30,751 bases of DNA. Origin: Gamarada debralockiae. Taxonomy: Eukaryota; Ascomycota; Leotiomycetes; Helotiales; Hyphodiscaceae. The translations under genes and the position numbers were made by a program. A model generated the notes under the pieces. It ran no database searches. It saw only the letters and a program-made list of their open reading frames with translations, and had not been told where the DNA came from. The stretch spans positions 1-30,751 of the forward strand of contig NXFV01000744.1 in the NCBI GenBank assembly GCA_002803225.1. The letters run 5' to 3'. Below are positions 19,984 to 30,729 of this stretch, one piece after another; within the stretch, counting starts at the first letter, position 1; each line of letters opens with the position of its first letter.

Positions 19984-21366
19984 TTAAGGCCACATACAAC
20001 CACTCGACTCCACATACCCCTCGATAACGCCATACAGACTACTCATCCCATCACTCCACGCCTTCCACCTCTGTCCTTCATGTCCATCACCCAAACTACC
20101 CTTCCTTCTCGACATTTCATGTCTCTTCAACGCCACATTCCACGAGAAACTCGAATGGCCAACTCCTGCAAAATCACTGGCTTTCAGCAACACCAAATAA
20201 TCGACCAAGGCTCTCTGATCCCATTTCAAAGCATCTAGCTGATCCCTGTCCTTCCCGGTCAGAAGATCATATTTCGACGTGACAGCCATGTTCTTGGCTA
20301 TCGCTTCGTCATCGAGTTGCTGGATGGCGGAAATGTTTCCAGATGCAGCGTATAGAAGCTGGAGATTTGAATTGGAGGCTTGTGCGAGGTATGAATGAGC
20401 CTGCGGCTCATACTGCGTGTATGGCGAATCCACAACATGTCGCTTTCCGACCATTATGGAATCCTCTTCTGTCCTGAGATGCACACCTAGGAAGCTAGCC
20501 TCAAACAGCTCTTGCAAAAGGTCGATATGCAGGTCATACTCCTCGACCATGTTCCTCAGTACCTTCGTGGCAAGTTTGCGGATATCTGGTCTGAATTTCA
20601 TGATCCCGCCAAATTCGTGTGCGAATTCGTGACCGTCGGAATGTGTTGGGTACTGCAGAAAGCTCTGCTCAAGATCCACGATTATGGGTGATGAGTGAGA
20701 GTGCGCCATCCATCTATCGATCCATGTGTATAGCTTGACTTGCCATTCCTCTGGGTGCTCAATGCCGGTTGTGGGTGGTGTTGCGAAGAGGGATTCAGGC
20801 TGGAGACCCCGCCTTCGGGAATTGGTCGAAGGCTCGAGGTGATTGATGAGCTTGAGTTCCGGGCATGACATCTTCAGAGAGTCTTTGAAATGTTGAGTAT
20901 CAAACATGTAATCCATTCCTTTTCGGCCAGGTCCATGTCGACGCCCCAGCCCGTGACCGTGGCCATGTGCGCTCTCATGCTCATGTCCCATATCCATACC
21001 CTCCACTTCTCTCAGCACAATATTCGGCATCACCATAGCCCCTCCAGCCCCAATCGCGTACCGCACACAATTCAATATGGAATTCCTCACATGTCCAACA
21101 CCACCATGATTATTATCGCACGTGAACACCAGACTGGAATTCCATTCCGTCTTCTCACAGACCGCTCTCATCGCCTCAGAATGAATCGGCGGGAAATTGA
21201 AGGCATCGGATTTCGAACCAAACGAGGAGAAAGTCGGGAAGTTGGAATTTGAAAAGTTTGTTTTGATGCTGGAGGATGCATCAGAGACTGTCCAGAGCCA
21301 AAGGATAAAAATGATACTTCCAGAGAACGCCGCGAAGCGGAGATTGAAAATTCGAGGTAGCTGCAT
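19984..21366 (-). CDS. Type II membrane protein, O-fucosyltransferase-like
   Basis: 460 aa, intronless. The open frame reaches 21543 but begins at TTG. The ATG at 21366 (context ACAAAATGC) places a single hydrophobic anchor at residues 9-27, as in Golgi type II glycosyltransferases; an ATG at 21486 is an alternative. Motifs: CDNNHGGVGHVRNSI (residues 83-97), FLGVHLRTEEDS (about 290-303), which resembles the GDP-fucose-binding GxHxR motif of O-fucosyltransferases, and a late LVDYLVLLKASDFAG...SSFSWN (about 385-408). A His/Gly-rich stretch (MGHEHESAHGHGHG, about 126-139) interrupts the catalytic region. Acceptor and sugar are unknown. I infer a luminal glycosyltransferase from the motif pattern; a search would be needed to fix the family. 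Confidence 0.68.
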   Translation of the reverse strand: MQLPRIFNLRFAAFSGSIIFILWLWTVSDASSSIKTNFSNSNFPTFSSFGSKSDAFNFPPIHSEAMRAVCEKTEWNSSLVFTCDNNHGGVGHVRNSILNCVRYAIGAGGAMVMPNIVLREVEGMDMGHEHESAHGHGHGLGRRHGPGRKGMDYMFDTQHFKDSLKMSCPELKLINHLEPSTNSRRRGLQPESLFATPPTTGIEHPEEWQVKLYTWIDRWMAHSHSSPIIVDLEQSFLQYPTHSDGHEFAHEFGGIMKFRPDIRKLATKVLRNMVEEYDLHIDLLQELFEASFLGVHLRTEEDSIMVGKRHVVDSPYTQYEPQAHSYLAQASNSNLQLLYAASGNISAIQQLDDEAIAKNMAVTSKYDLLTGKDRDQLDALKWDQRALVDYLVLLKASDFAGVGHSSFSWNVALKRHEMSRRKGSLGDGHEGQRWKAWSDGMSSLYGVIEGYVESSGCMWP

Positions 21367-22129
21367 TTTGTCAAAAACACAATGTGATGAAGAATTTTTT
21401 AACCTGTGGTGGTGGTTGGGACGCGAACCTTTTTGTGAGTTTAAGGTTGAGGCTCTCGATGTTTCAACTTGCTTTGCGTCGCGCATTGGCTGTTTGAGAC
21501 GTTTGGGCTTGGCGCCAACCAATTGTATGATGGGCCTTGGCAAAGCGGATGATCATTGATGCGTGTGCAAGGAATAATTCGGCGCTCACCTATCTGGCCC
21601 CTGATCCTCACGCTTCTGTACTGCATTACGGATGTGGCGTGCAATTGGCAGCCAGATTATTACTTGTTCTCATCCCAGCATGCAGCTAAAGGCACAGAGA
21701 ATTACAAAACGGGAATAATGAAGGAAATGGCTACAAAATTACAGAAATTAAAAGACAGCTGCGGGCAACGATCCGGTAGCTGAGAGAAAAGTAAGTCGAA
21801 GTTAAGCGAGCCCGATGTTTCCATGTAGCGCTTGCCACACACGGTTTTGCATGTCGTGCAAAGAACATCATTGACCGAATAGAAGGTGACAGTGGACATC
21901 AACATGAATCAAATGTTTGTGCAGATTTGGACACTACCATGCATTACCCTGAGTTCTGTATGTAAGCAGCCGCGAAAGCATGTAGTGTTGGGTAATGACA
22001 GCCACCCAGATATCCATCCTACAGAAGAGCTCAAATCCAGCACCCACGAACCATACATTCATTATACATCCCATTTACCAACACTAGTCAAAGTTTGTCC
22101 TTACCCAAGCCCAGCCAAACAAAGTCCGC
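21367..22129. other. Intergenic region
   Basis: 763 bp between the O-fucosyltransferase-like start and the 3' end of the Dnt1-like gene. Several short frames without motifs; no RNA gene or repeat recognised. Confidence 0.45.
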
Positions 22130-25100
22130 TCACTTAGGCTGTGAGAACGCATATTTCGTCAGATATTTATCGTCCTTCCCACTTCCTTCTTTCCCAGCCT
22201 TTCCCTTGCCAGTACCACTGCTTCCGCTTGACTGTGATCCTTTGACAAACTTCGGACTTGGGATATCGTAGCTCTGCGTGCTGGCCTGCGAATCGCTTGT
22301 CATCTTCGCAATCTGTGCGGCAAGATCATTCCGAGCAATCTCGTCATCTTCGTTCTCTTTATCACTGCCCGACCCAGAGTCCGAGTCCGTGTCATCGGTG
22401 TCTGTGTTTGAGGGTCTGGATTGCTTGGTTTTCGGAAGTGACTGAGAGGGCCCTTGCTCGTTGTCCGAATCGCTGGATGAGTCGGAGTCTGATTCTTCTT
22501 CAGACTCCTCATCACTCTCCTCATCGTCATTCTCGGCGAGTTTCAGTGGCTGTGCTTTGGTGTTGGCTTTGGAGGCCGCGGATCCAAGGACAGGTTTCCT
22601 AGCGTTCAAGGATGATAAACTCGCACCGATACTGAATTTCGGCCTTACCGCATTGCTGGACGAAGGGATCGGAATCGGTGTGCTCGTCACGGCGGCGGAG
22701 GACACTTCAAACATAGAAGAGGTTAGTTGAAAGTCAACCTCATCTTGGGTAGTGAAAGACTCGCCGCCTGTGGAGGAGTCGGGAGAAATGGTGAAATTCT
22801 TACGTTGACTTGGTTTCCCCTCAGATAAGATGTTGACTGTTGGTTTTGTGGTAGGTAGGGATGGTGGAGAGGAACGCGGGACCGGCGCCGTGATTGTCTT
22901 ATCCTGATCTTCTTCCTCTTCCTCAGAAACTTCCACTTCGCTATCGGCAGACTCGTCCTCATCCTCGTCCTCGTCCACGGATTCGTCTTCCTCATTTGAT
23001 TTATCGCTCATCGAAGAGGCTGATTCTGTGGGTTTGGCAGGCTCTGGTTTCCCTGGAGTGGTATTTGAATTGAACATGATAGGTGACCGACTAGAAGACC
23101 GATTGCTTTGTATATCTTGCGTCTCCACATCTTCGTCTTCATCTTTCTCATCGTCGTCTTGATCTTGCGATGCTGGTTCGGGTTCGGGTTTCGCTTTATC
23201 AGGAGAACGGAGAGAAGCATTTAGCGCCTGGACGGGGTCGATTCGACTAGCCCCATCCAGATCTTCATCATCATCATCTTCATATTCGTCGTCGTCCTCT
23301 TCTTCAGATTCCTCATCGGATGAGATTGTGACCTGTACGGGGGGCGGCGAAGCAGATTTTGAGGATTCTGATAATATGTTAGTTAGGCTGGGAAGATGCG
23401 TGAAGATGAGAGATAGATCAAGCATTCACTTGAAGGAGCTGCAGGGGATTCAAAAACGACCACGCGAAATAAAACAGACCTGACATACTCTTAGATTTTG
23501 TCGAACTGTTCGATGTTTCGCGGTTTTGTGATGTAGATCGAGCAGTTGGTGAGATGTTTTTTGAGATCTGAGGGGGAACTTTCGTCGCAATAGGTTTTAT
23601 ACCTATTCCTAATCGCGGTGGAACAATAGTTGACTGCACCAATGGTGTTGTACTTCGTTCCTTGCTGCTTCGTTTTGTAGCTGGAGGTGGGATGGGTGTG
23701 GTCGATTGCTTCGCGGGACGAACTATGAATCAAATCACTCTCAGAAAAGTTCTAACGATTGCGAAAGACTGCTGCTTACCTGAACTGCTGACGGAAGGTT
23801 TAGGAGATGGCTCGTTTTTCATAACCACAAGTGGTTTTGGAGTCGACGTTTTGGGAGCGGGGCCGGGTTTTGACGCTGAGGCTCTTGATGGGGGCAAAAT
23901 AGGAGGCCTTATGGGTGTTTGTTTGGGCGTCTCTTTGAGGTCGAACGAAACTCGTCTCTTCACCTCATTTGGAGGCTCAAGATCGGCTCTGCTCCCATTA
24001 GACGAGCCAGCTGAAATGGTTCGAGCGAGAGCTGGGGAAGAGCTTGCGGCAGCTTGCGAGGATGGAGCTTTGAGGGCCGACTTTCTCCCGGACGGTATGA
24101 AAGGGGTAGATGACTGGGGTCGAACAGGAGTTACCTTGGAGCGATCCGGTGTTGAAGCTTTGGACTGCTCCGATTGCTCCCTGGATTTCCTTATTTCCTC
24201 CATAGCTAAAGCGGTTTCCTTTGCCCGTCTCTTCGCTTCTTCTTCTCGCTCACGTTCGGCCTCTTCCGCCCTTGCTTCCTCCCGCTCTAGTCTCTCGGCT
24301 TCTTGCTTTTCCTTCTTGACCCTAGCTTGATTTTCCCTCTCAAGCCTCTCTGCTTCCTGCAGTTCCCTGGTAACCTTTGCTTGTCTCTCTCGTTCAAGGC
24401 GCTCGGATATTTCGTTTTCCTCCAGGATTCTCTCCTGCTCTCGACGATTCTCCTCCGCCTCTCGCTCCTCGTTCAAATTCCGGTCCCGTTCCATTTGCTC
24501 GAGACGTTCTTTCTCTAATCGCGCAGCCTTGGCAATTACCGCATTACGCTTCTCTTGAGCCTCGCGCTCACTCTTTTCTCGCATCTTTCTCATCCTCTCC
24601 CGATCTTCCTCATCTCGAGCCTCATCAGCCTCGCGTTTGCGTTGCTCCGCAGCTTCAGCAGCCGCCATTCTTGCGTTTCTGGCTTCATCCGCCTGCTCCT
24701 TCTGACGCTGCCTCTCGTCGCGCTCCTTGGTATTCGGGGTCAGGGGCAATTCTCCATTCGAGATGAGACGGTCCTGGGAGCGAGAGGTGCGTCGACTTCC
24801 ATTTGGTGGGGTGTTGAATTTCTTTGCCCAATCCAAACCAGGCAACCCAGAGGGAGAGCTCTTTTTGCTCTTCAACTTCTCCTTCGTCCTTCTCAGAATA
24901 GCGGATCCTTCACTATCCGACGGGACATGTTCGTAGATACTATCCTCATTTGTCGATCTTGAATCTTGTTTCCCATTTGTTTTTGGCGCCTCTAAAATAG
25001 GATCGGAGATCTTGCGTTTGTTCGAGGCCCTAGTCTCATTCATAGTAGGCGCTTGCTGATCACCAGACAATGGGCTCGTAGCTGCAGTTGAAACAGACGT

Positions 25101-26016
25101 CCCCCGATTGGTAGCTCTCTGAATATGATAGCTGGCGCTCTTCGATCTCGCAGAGTTTTGGACTCGCACCGAAGCAGGTCCAAAAGGACTGGGAATACTC
25201 ATTTGCGACATGAGAGGATCATCTGCGTTCAGAACGTTCGACTTTTGGTCCCGACGATCAGCCGAGCCATTCTCAAAGGGTGCAAAATCAGGTAACTCGG
25301 GAGGGGCAGATGGAGTTTCGGAGATACGAAGAACGTCATCCCTTACATGTCGAGAGTTCCTATTACTCTTCGCATACGTAGGCTCCAGTTGAGAACCAGG
25401 TATCATTTCATTGTGGGGTTCCTCTTCCTCATTTATAGTACCTCCGATATCCAGATCTCTCTCGCGCGAAGGTAGCGGCTGGTCCGGATCCAGATCTGAA
25501 ACTCTCTGTCTTTTGTTCGGTCGCCATGTACTCGATGCGGAGCCATTGCGACGGGCACTTCCCTCCCTTTCTCTCTTGCGGCCGAGTTGATTCGTGGGGT
25601 CAAAACGAAGGGCGGACGTGGGAGGAATGGAATCGCGAACACCTGGAATTGCGGGGGCTTGTATTACTCGAATCGTAGCTGTGTTCGCAAAGAGAGTACC
25701 CAGGATCTCGCTTTGTGTGATATCGAACTCTTGATCATCTTGGCATTTCTTAATAGCAATCGGCCTGTGCGAATCCTTCGTCAGCGGGCGTCCAGGAAAG
25801 GCGGTGCAGCTCCAGTGACGAAACCACTTACTCTCCATAATTGATCTCGTGTATTCTCGATGCTTCCTCGCAGAACTCTCGCACCGTCGCCTCGGGAGAA
25901 GTAACAACACGAAAACATCGTAGAGGTTTGTCGTTCAGGGCATGTGCATTTGGCGAGAAGAGTTGGACTCGAAGTGAAAAGCCAGGAAGCACGGGCGGTC
26001 CCATCGACATAGCCAT
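22130..26016 (-). CDS. Dnt1/Net1-like nucleolar protein with Cdc14-binding-type N-terminal domain
   Basis: Model: complement(join(22130..23367,23480..23722,23780..25764,25832..26016)), 1216 aa. Introns are 67, 57 and 112 nt; the last has CTAACTAAC before its acceptor. All phases agree and the total is divisible by three. The open frame upstream of 26016 begins at GTG, so I start at the ATG. Residues about 10-90 (FSLRVQLF...PLRCFRVVTSPEATVREFCEEA...IKKCQDDQEFDITQSEIL) match the N-terminal domain of yeast Net1/Tof2 and fission yeast Dnt1, which act in nucleolar Cdc14 control and rDNA silencing. A charged coiled coil (ER/EA-rich) covers about 405-595. The rest is Ser/Pro- and acid-rich disorder, with a basic GKGKAGK segment near the C-terminus. 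Apparently intact housekeeping gene. Confidence 0.82.
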
Positions 26017-26909
26017 TACGTCTTTCTCAAAGCCTTGAGCAAAATCAAAGTTCCCGTAATCGCGAAAGCTGTGGGAGATGTTGTATGAGGATGGGAGAGA
26101 GCATCGGGAGTTGAGGTCAAGAATTTTCGTGTCGGTGTTGAGTTTGTGAAAAGTGAGGAGATATCTCGGTCGAGGTTCACTTTCACGCGAGACGAGAGGA
26201 GACGCGCCAAATCGCCAAATTTTAAGGTTTGGTTGTCTCGCTAACACGCCGTTGAAGAAAGGGATCGCCTATTTTTACGAGGGTACAATCTCCATATGTT
26301 TCAATATAAAAATCCTCCGAGGAATGCTGAGTTTCGGTTTCTGGGACAATTTGGCCCCCATCCTAAAATCTTATCAATGGGCTTCTTTCTGTGCAATCTT
26401 CTTTCTTTCTTCTGAATAAATTTTTTTTTTTTTTTTTTTTACCTATCTTCCCATCCCGATTCGCACGGATAGCGGTGATATGAAATTCACGCAATACACC
26501 TGGCCTGCAGATGTTGAAATATTTACCCTTCCAACATGTGTCAGCCACCTTCTTCCTTCCTGACTCAATATCTGTCTCCGACCCGAGTCTGAAGAGTAGC
26601 TCAATATCTTTTAAATTAATATGATAAGCGTCCTGATGCCAAGTGGGATTGTAAGACTAAGATTCTCTGCGACATTGCATGGTAGATACTTAAACCCTCC
26701 TGAGAAAAGACCGGCGAGTGTTGATAAAATCATCAACGTGTTGCCCAAAACATCAGAACTCTAGATAGAAAACATACGACTAAGTAGTCATTTACCCCAG
26801 ACATGCCCCAGACCTCCAACAATATCTCCTTTGGCCAAGTCAAATACGCAAAAACCTGTTCATCAGTCGCAGGATCCTAGAGCGGCATTCTCGGATACCA
26901 AAGTGTGCG
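26017..26909. other. Promoter region of the Dnt1-like gene and flank
   Basis: 893 bp. No other gene recognised. It includes a run of 20 T at 26421-26440 (A on the minus strand), about 400 bp upstream of the Dnt1-like ATG. Such poly(dA:dT) tracts exclude nucleosomes in fungal promoters. Confidence 0.45.
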
Positions 26910-27422
26910 TCAGTTCGAGCTCGCAAATGCCTCCACCAATTCATTTTCATATAGTTTGAGCAAATTTGCATTATGGGTGCTGAAATGATCGCGTATCTTC
27001 TCGTCACACGAGACCTTGTTCAAAGGATCTTAATCTCGACCTTGCAAATCGGACAGGTGAAGACAGAGTTTCGCCACCAAAATCCTTGGTCGAGGAGTTC
27101 TCTATCGTAGGATTTACGTTGTGCGGCATCGTGGTTACGTGCAAGGTGCGCAGCTGTGGTGGGCCAGTCTTGGAAGATCTTGCTGGCAGCCGGGCATGGG
27201 GCAGGGACAATGTGGGCCAGCGTAGGGAACGGATTTGTGACTGTTCATAACATCGAGAGAGTTGGTACCAAATGGGCAACCTTGATCACCACATATGTAC
27301 GAGCAAGTCAGATATCCCAGCGGTGGCTTGTCATAATAGCTTCCAGGGTGGAGATCGCTACTGATGAAGCTATAGTCTATGAGGAGCTGCTGGTATTGAA
27401 GTCGAGTGATGCGCTCAAGCAT
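26910..27422 (-). pseudogene. Zinc-finger protein fragment, frameshifted
   Basis: Reading the minus strand from 27422 gives YLTCSYICGDQGCPFGTNS, then GPHCPCPMPGC. After a 1-nt shift near 27178 it continues IFQDWPTTAAHLARNHD, completing a C2H2 finger, then VFTCPICKVEIK. After another shift near 27030 it continues NKVSCDEKIRDHFSTHN and stops at 26910-26912. The conserved Cys/His order across two frame changes argues for a decayed gene rather than chance. Several C2H2-like fingers of this kind occur in fungal proteins of unknown function. It lies back-to-back with the plus-strand zinc-finger fragment that follows. Confidence 0.6.
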
Positions 27423-27635
27423 CAGGCGAACGAAGGATTCCGCTGTCCACTGGTAGACTGCTCAAAGGGCACGGGTCATAAAATCCAGAGACGTGATAAA
27501 CTCCGGGATCATTTGCGACGAAAGGGGGAGACATCTTCTCCATGGCATTGCATTCTTCCTGGTTGCGCTACAACGGCAATTGACCAACCTGCCTTGATGG
27601 ACCACTTGGGGCATCATGACCCGGATATAAAATAA
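27423..27635 (+). pseudogene. Zinc-finger protein fragment, opposite strand
   Basis: The plus strand encodes FRCPLVDCSKGTG, then QRRDKLRDHLRR and WHCILPGCATTAIDQPALMDH, ending DPDIK and a stop at 27633-27635. These are two C2H2-type fingers of the style found in fungal multi-finger proteins. The open frame extends back to 27156, but from a GTG and across the zinc-finger relic of the other strand, so only 27423-27635 looks genuine. No start codon or partner exon was found. It probably belonged to the same ancestral gene as the minus-strand fragment. Confidence 0.5.
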
Positions 27636-27649
27636 GAGGATTTTGAACT
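27626..27649 (+). repeat. 24-bp direct repeat, left copy
   Basis: TATAAAATAAGAGG-A-TTTTGAACT. It matches 28706-28729 at 23 of 24 positions (A to G at position 15) and overlaps the stop codon of the plus-strand zinc-finger fragment. Confidence 0.75.
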
Positions 27650-28705
27650 GGCTTAAGCCTTAGTGACGGAAAATTTATGACCCCTCTACGTTCTTATAAC
27701 ACCCCTGTAGTGCATTTCGGTTAATCAGGAACGTTTCTTATAGGAGGGGTTTCTAATCGAATGAACTGGTTTTATAAAGCAATTAATACGGTAGTCCTTC
27801 ATCCAATTCTATACTGTCTCAATTGGATTTGAATCTGGAGAGTTTGTTGGCCAGTAAATGGGAGTCAACCCTTGTGCTCTTATTTCCATGAGAGTATCCT
27901 TTCCAGCGTGCCAACTAGTATTATCCTGTATCTGTATCAGCCGCGTACGACTAATACAATCTGCCAAGAGAGGGACGGCATGCAAGCAATACTGTTGGAA
28001 TGACTAATCAGTGACTCTGGCTCTAGGCAGATAGTCAGTGTTTCTGGTTTCTCTGATGCCTGCTAGTCACATGGTGTCACATGTGTCATAGGATCACTTA
28101 ACAAGTGTAACGTGTTCTATAAGTAATAGGGATATTTCTATGTATAAGTACAGACTACTGTACTTGGTTTGTTCGTTAGTATCTCTAGTATCTTTTACAG
28201 CCTTAATAATCCAACCACATTCTCCTTACTTCTTATCGTCACGTGACCATATTGCAAGAAATACGAAGCCGAAGAGATTCCTTCTCCCAAAAGAGTGCTG
28301 GCCTTTTCGTATACATCCCTGAAATACTACCCCAGAACATCCATCTAATCTTCCGCTGAGCTTTAGCTCCACGCAATCTCTATGTAATGCTTCTCCGGCG
28401 CGATGTGTAACTTTAACCTTCTTGTGTTTCTTCAGTGCAGAATGGTGAGAAAACCTTCCATTTTTAACAATGCTTCAATAGCATGCGCATTGTACTCCCA
28501 GCCCATAATCGCAGATATCTGACTCCATGGCGTGCGTCGATTTTTGGCTGATGCGCAGACCCATTCTACTAACTGTTTTCTCACTGCTAGGCCGAGGAAT
28601 AGTCTCCTGTCAGAGTGTTGCTTTGAAGACGAGTTGTAACAGCGCCTTTGACTTCGATGATTGTCAAATCAAGCTGGAGGCAGATTTCATTTTTCGTCCA
28701 GCAAG
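27650..28705 (-). mobile_element. Tc1/mariner transposase relic between direct repeats
   Basis: On the minus strand, decayed transposase pieces appear in order: RKQLVEWVCASAKNRRTPWSQ with MGWEYNAHAIEALL (about 28430-28600), a WMFWG/LFWEKE-type core in shifted frame (about 28280-28360), IQDNTSWHAGKDTL (about 27890-27945) and WPTNSPDSNPIETV-stop-NWMKDY (about 27790-27870). QDN and NPIE hold the second and third acidic residues of the DDE/D triad. Stops and frame changes make it inactive. The part at about 27980-28270 does not read as transposase and may hold a nested insertion. No clear terminal inverted repeats were seen. Confidence 0.7.
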
Positions 28706-28729
28706 TATAAAATAAGAGGGTTTTGAACT
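28706..28729 (+). repeat. 24-bp direct repeat, right copy
   Basis: TATAAAATAAGAGG-G-TTTTGAACT, one mismatch to 27626-27649. The two copies bracket the Tc1/mariner relic exactly on its outer sides. Confidence 0.75.
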
Positions 28730-29277
28730 TGTAGTCGATGTCACGGGGCGAATGCAAAGTATGCAGTGCAAAAGCTCGTTTATATTACAAGAAGAATTAG
28801 CTACCGAAGGAAGGAGAAGAATCTGCATCGTAGGAAATAAAAGGGGTTATTGCGGCCGCTAGTGGCAGTGGCATGAACTGTGCGCCCGTTCACATGACAG
28901 CGCAGGCGCTTTAGCGCCAAGCACAACAATCGGGTTCAACCCGTTACAGTCGACGATCGCGTGTACAATTATGCTTTTGAGGGGTCTTTGGGGTAGGAAT
29001 CTCATACTCTAAGGTCGTAAGATCAGACGTTGATTGAGACATAATTTAGGTAAGTAATCATATTACCTGGATAGAATAACATAGTAGAGAGACTCAGTAA
29101 AAGCAGCGGCATATAAGGTTGGTTAAAAGATCCTGGACTAGTAGAACCTACTAGAATCCACCACCCTCATGGGGTGCGTTTATTTATCCAAACACTACAG
29201 TAGAGTACGACGAGATCAGCTGACCAAATCAGGTGATTGCTTAGGCTAGACCCATGATGTCACCCTTATAATACTAT
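28730..29277. other. Noncoding stretch, possible solo LTR
   Basis: 548 bp without coding sequence. It begins near TGTCACGGGGCGAATGC (28739), which looks like the start of a fungal LTR, but no matching CA end or target duplication was fixed. GATGTCAC recurs at about 29255. Short perfect hairpins are present: GGCGCTTTAGCGCC (about 28907-28920) and CGGGTTCAACCCG (about 28931-28943). LTR identity is a guess. Confidence 0.25.
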
Positions 29278-29354
29278 CCCCCCAAAGAACCTTAATCCTT
29301 GTAATTATAAGGGTAATCCTAGATTTATTACTATCAACAATCATCAACACAACA

Positions 29355-30601
29355 ATGGATATTCAAGCTCTTCTTTGTACGCCAAAAATTCATCGTGAGA
29401 TCTAGACTCTCAAGACATTCCCACACCTCCTTCTCGAGATACTACGCAATTATGGGATTCCCAAAATGGACCAAGACTATAGACTCCAGAGCCTCCTAAC
29501 CTTGACAATACTCCTCAAACTCCTCCTTATCAACTATACGCTCTTCGAATAACTTGTAGCGATCAAATCCGAGTTAAGACTGCTCTCGACTTCGATATTC
29601 CCTTTTATAAGATACGAGCAAAGTACGGTTTTATAGACTACTAGATTTAAGCTGCTCGAGCCCTTTGACTTACTCTACAAATACACAAATGGGGGAGGAA
29701 GCTAAAGGTCAATACGTTAAAGCATAAGGAGCTTAAACAATAGCTCTTGGCGTCTCCTTCTTATTAGCGGATTACTTTTCGACACATTCCTTCGATTACG
29801 CCAGAACTTAGCTTACAAGAGTATGGAGAAGAGGCGATTCATATAGCCTTTAAACTGTTTGGATATAGCCGAAGAGTATCGAAAAGAAAGGGGTTCTCTG
29901 ATGCTCCTGATATAATTGCAAAGCGACTAGTCTTTACGGAACAAGGTATCTAATAGACTCCTGAACGCTTGATACAACAGATCTTTTCGGGCGAGGTTTG
30001 GGCACATAGAGGAGGACATACGCAGCAATACTTCACAGTAAAGGAAGATAGAAGCGATCGGTTCGAGGCTAACTGCCTTTAGCACAAATATAGCAAGTCC
30101 TCTTCATGGATATTTCATAGTACAATTGTTACAAGAAGGAAAGAGCCTATAGTCTTTTAGGAGAAGGAATAGGGGTCTATAGATTTAGAGAAATACGATA
30201 TAGTAATCCTTAATAATATCGAAGCTTTTTTAGATGCGAATAAGCTATTTCCAGAGAGAAGAAGAGGTTATATTTGGATGTAATATAACACTTCTTGCCA
30301 TCCCTCGAAACCTACAAAAGAGAACCTTCGAATTCGTCAAATCCCTTATATTCAATGGCCTCGATACTCCCCTGATTTGAATTTAATTGAGCACGTTTGG
30401 AAGTGGATGAAGGACTATATCCAGCGCTAGTACTACGCTGTTTATTATAATGCTTCAAGGGTCTCAAAAGTCAGGCTACAGCAGATTATATAGGAAGCTT
30501 AGGAAGTAGTACTAGATAGCTATATTCAGACTTTATTTGACTCATAGTAGAGGAGATGTCAAGCAGTGATTGATGTGAGAGGGGGACTTACGAAGTACTA
30601 A
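29355..30601 (+). pseudogene. Tc1/mariner transposase, stop-riddled
   Basis: After a start at 29355 and one early frame change at an A5 run near 29386, a single frame (frame 2) runs to about 30601 interrupted only by stops, mostly TAG. Family sequence is clear: PSITPELSLQEYGEEA, AFKLFGYSRRVSKRKGFSDA, EVWAHRGGH (first catalytic-region acidic residue), and WPRYSPDLNLIEHVWKWMKD with the final acidic residue. Several stops fall where the family has Trp or Gln, for example VF-stop-EKE-stop-GS in place of a FWEKEWG-like segment. TGG or CAG to TAG is the C-to-T change expected from RIP. Intact spacing with many stops points to RIP rather than slow decay. Inactive. Confidence 0.82.
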
Positions 30602-30729
30602 TGTAGAAAGCGGTCAGTAAGTAGTGAGAAGAGATACTATAAATAGCTTAATTTGAGGAGATTCTATGTTTACTTCCATCGGCTGAAACCCTGATTACCC
30701 TCGTAATTGCAAGGATTTAAGGTTTATTT

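Noticed and set aside
23662..24330. 222-codon plus-strand open frame opposite the Dnt1-like gene
   Set aside because: Antisense shadow of a low-complexity Ser/Glu-rich coding region.
27156..27422. Plus-strand open frame upstream of the zinc-finger fragment
   Set aside because: It starts at GTG and runs antisense to clearer zinc-finger coding on the minus strand.
28925..28950. GGTTCAACCC resembling a tRNA T-loop
   Set aside because: It is part of a simple hairpin (CGGGTTCAACCCG); no cloverleaf is possible.
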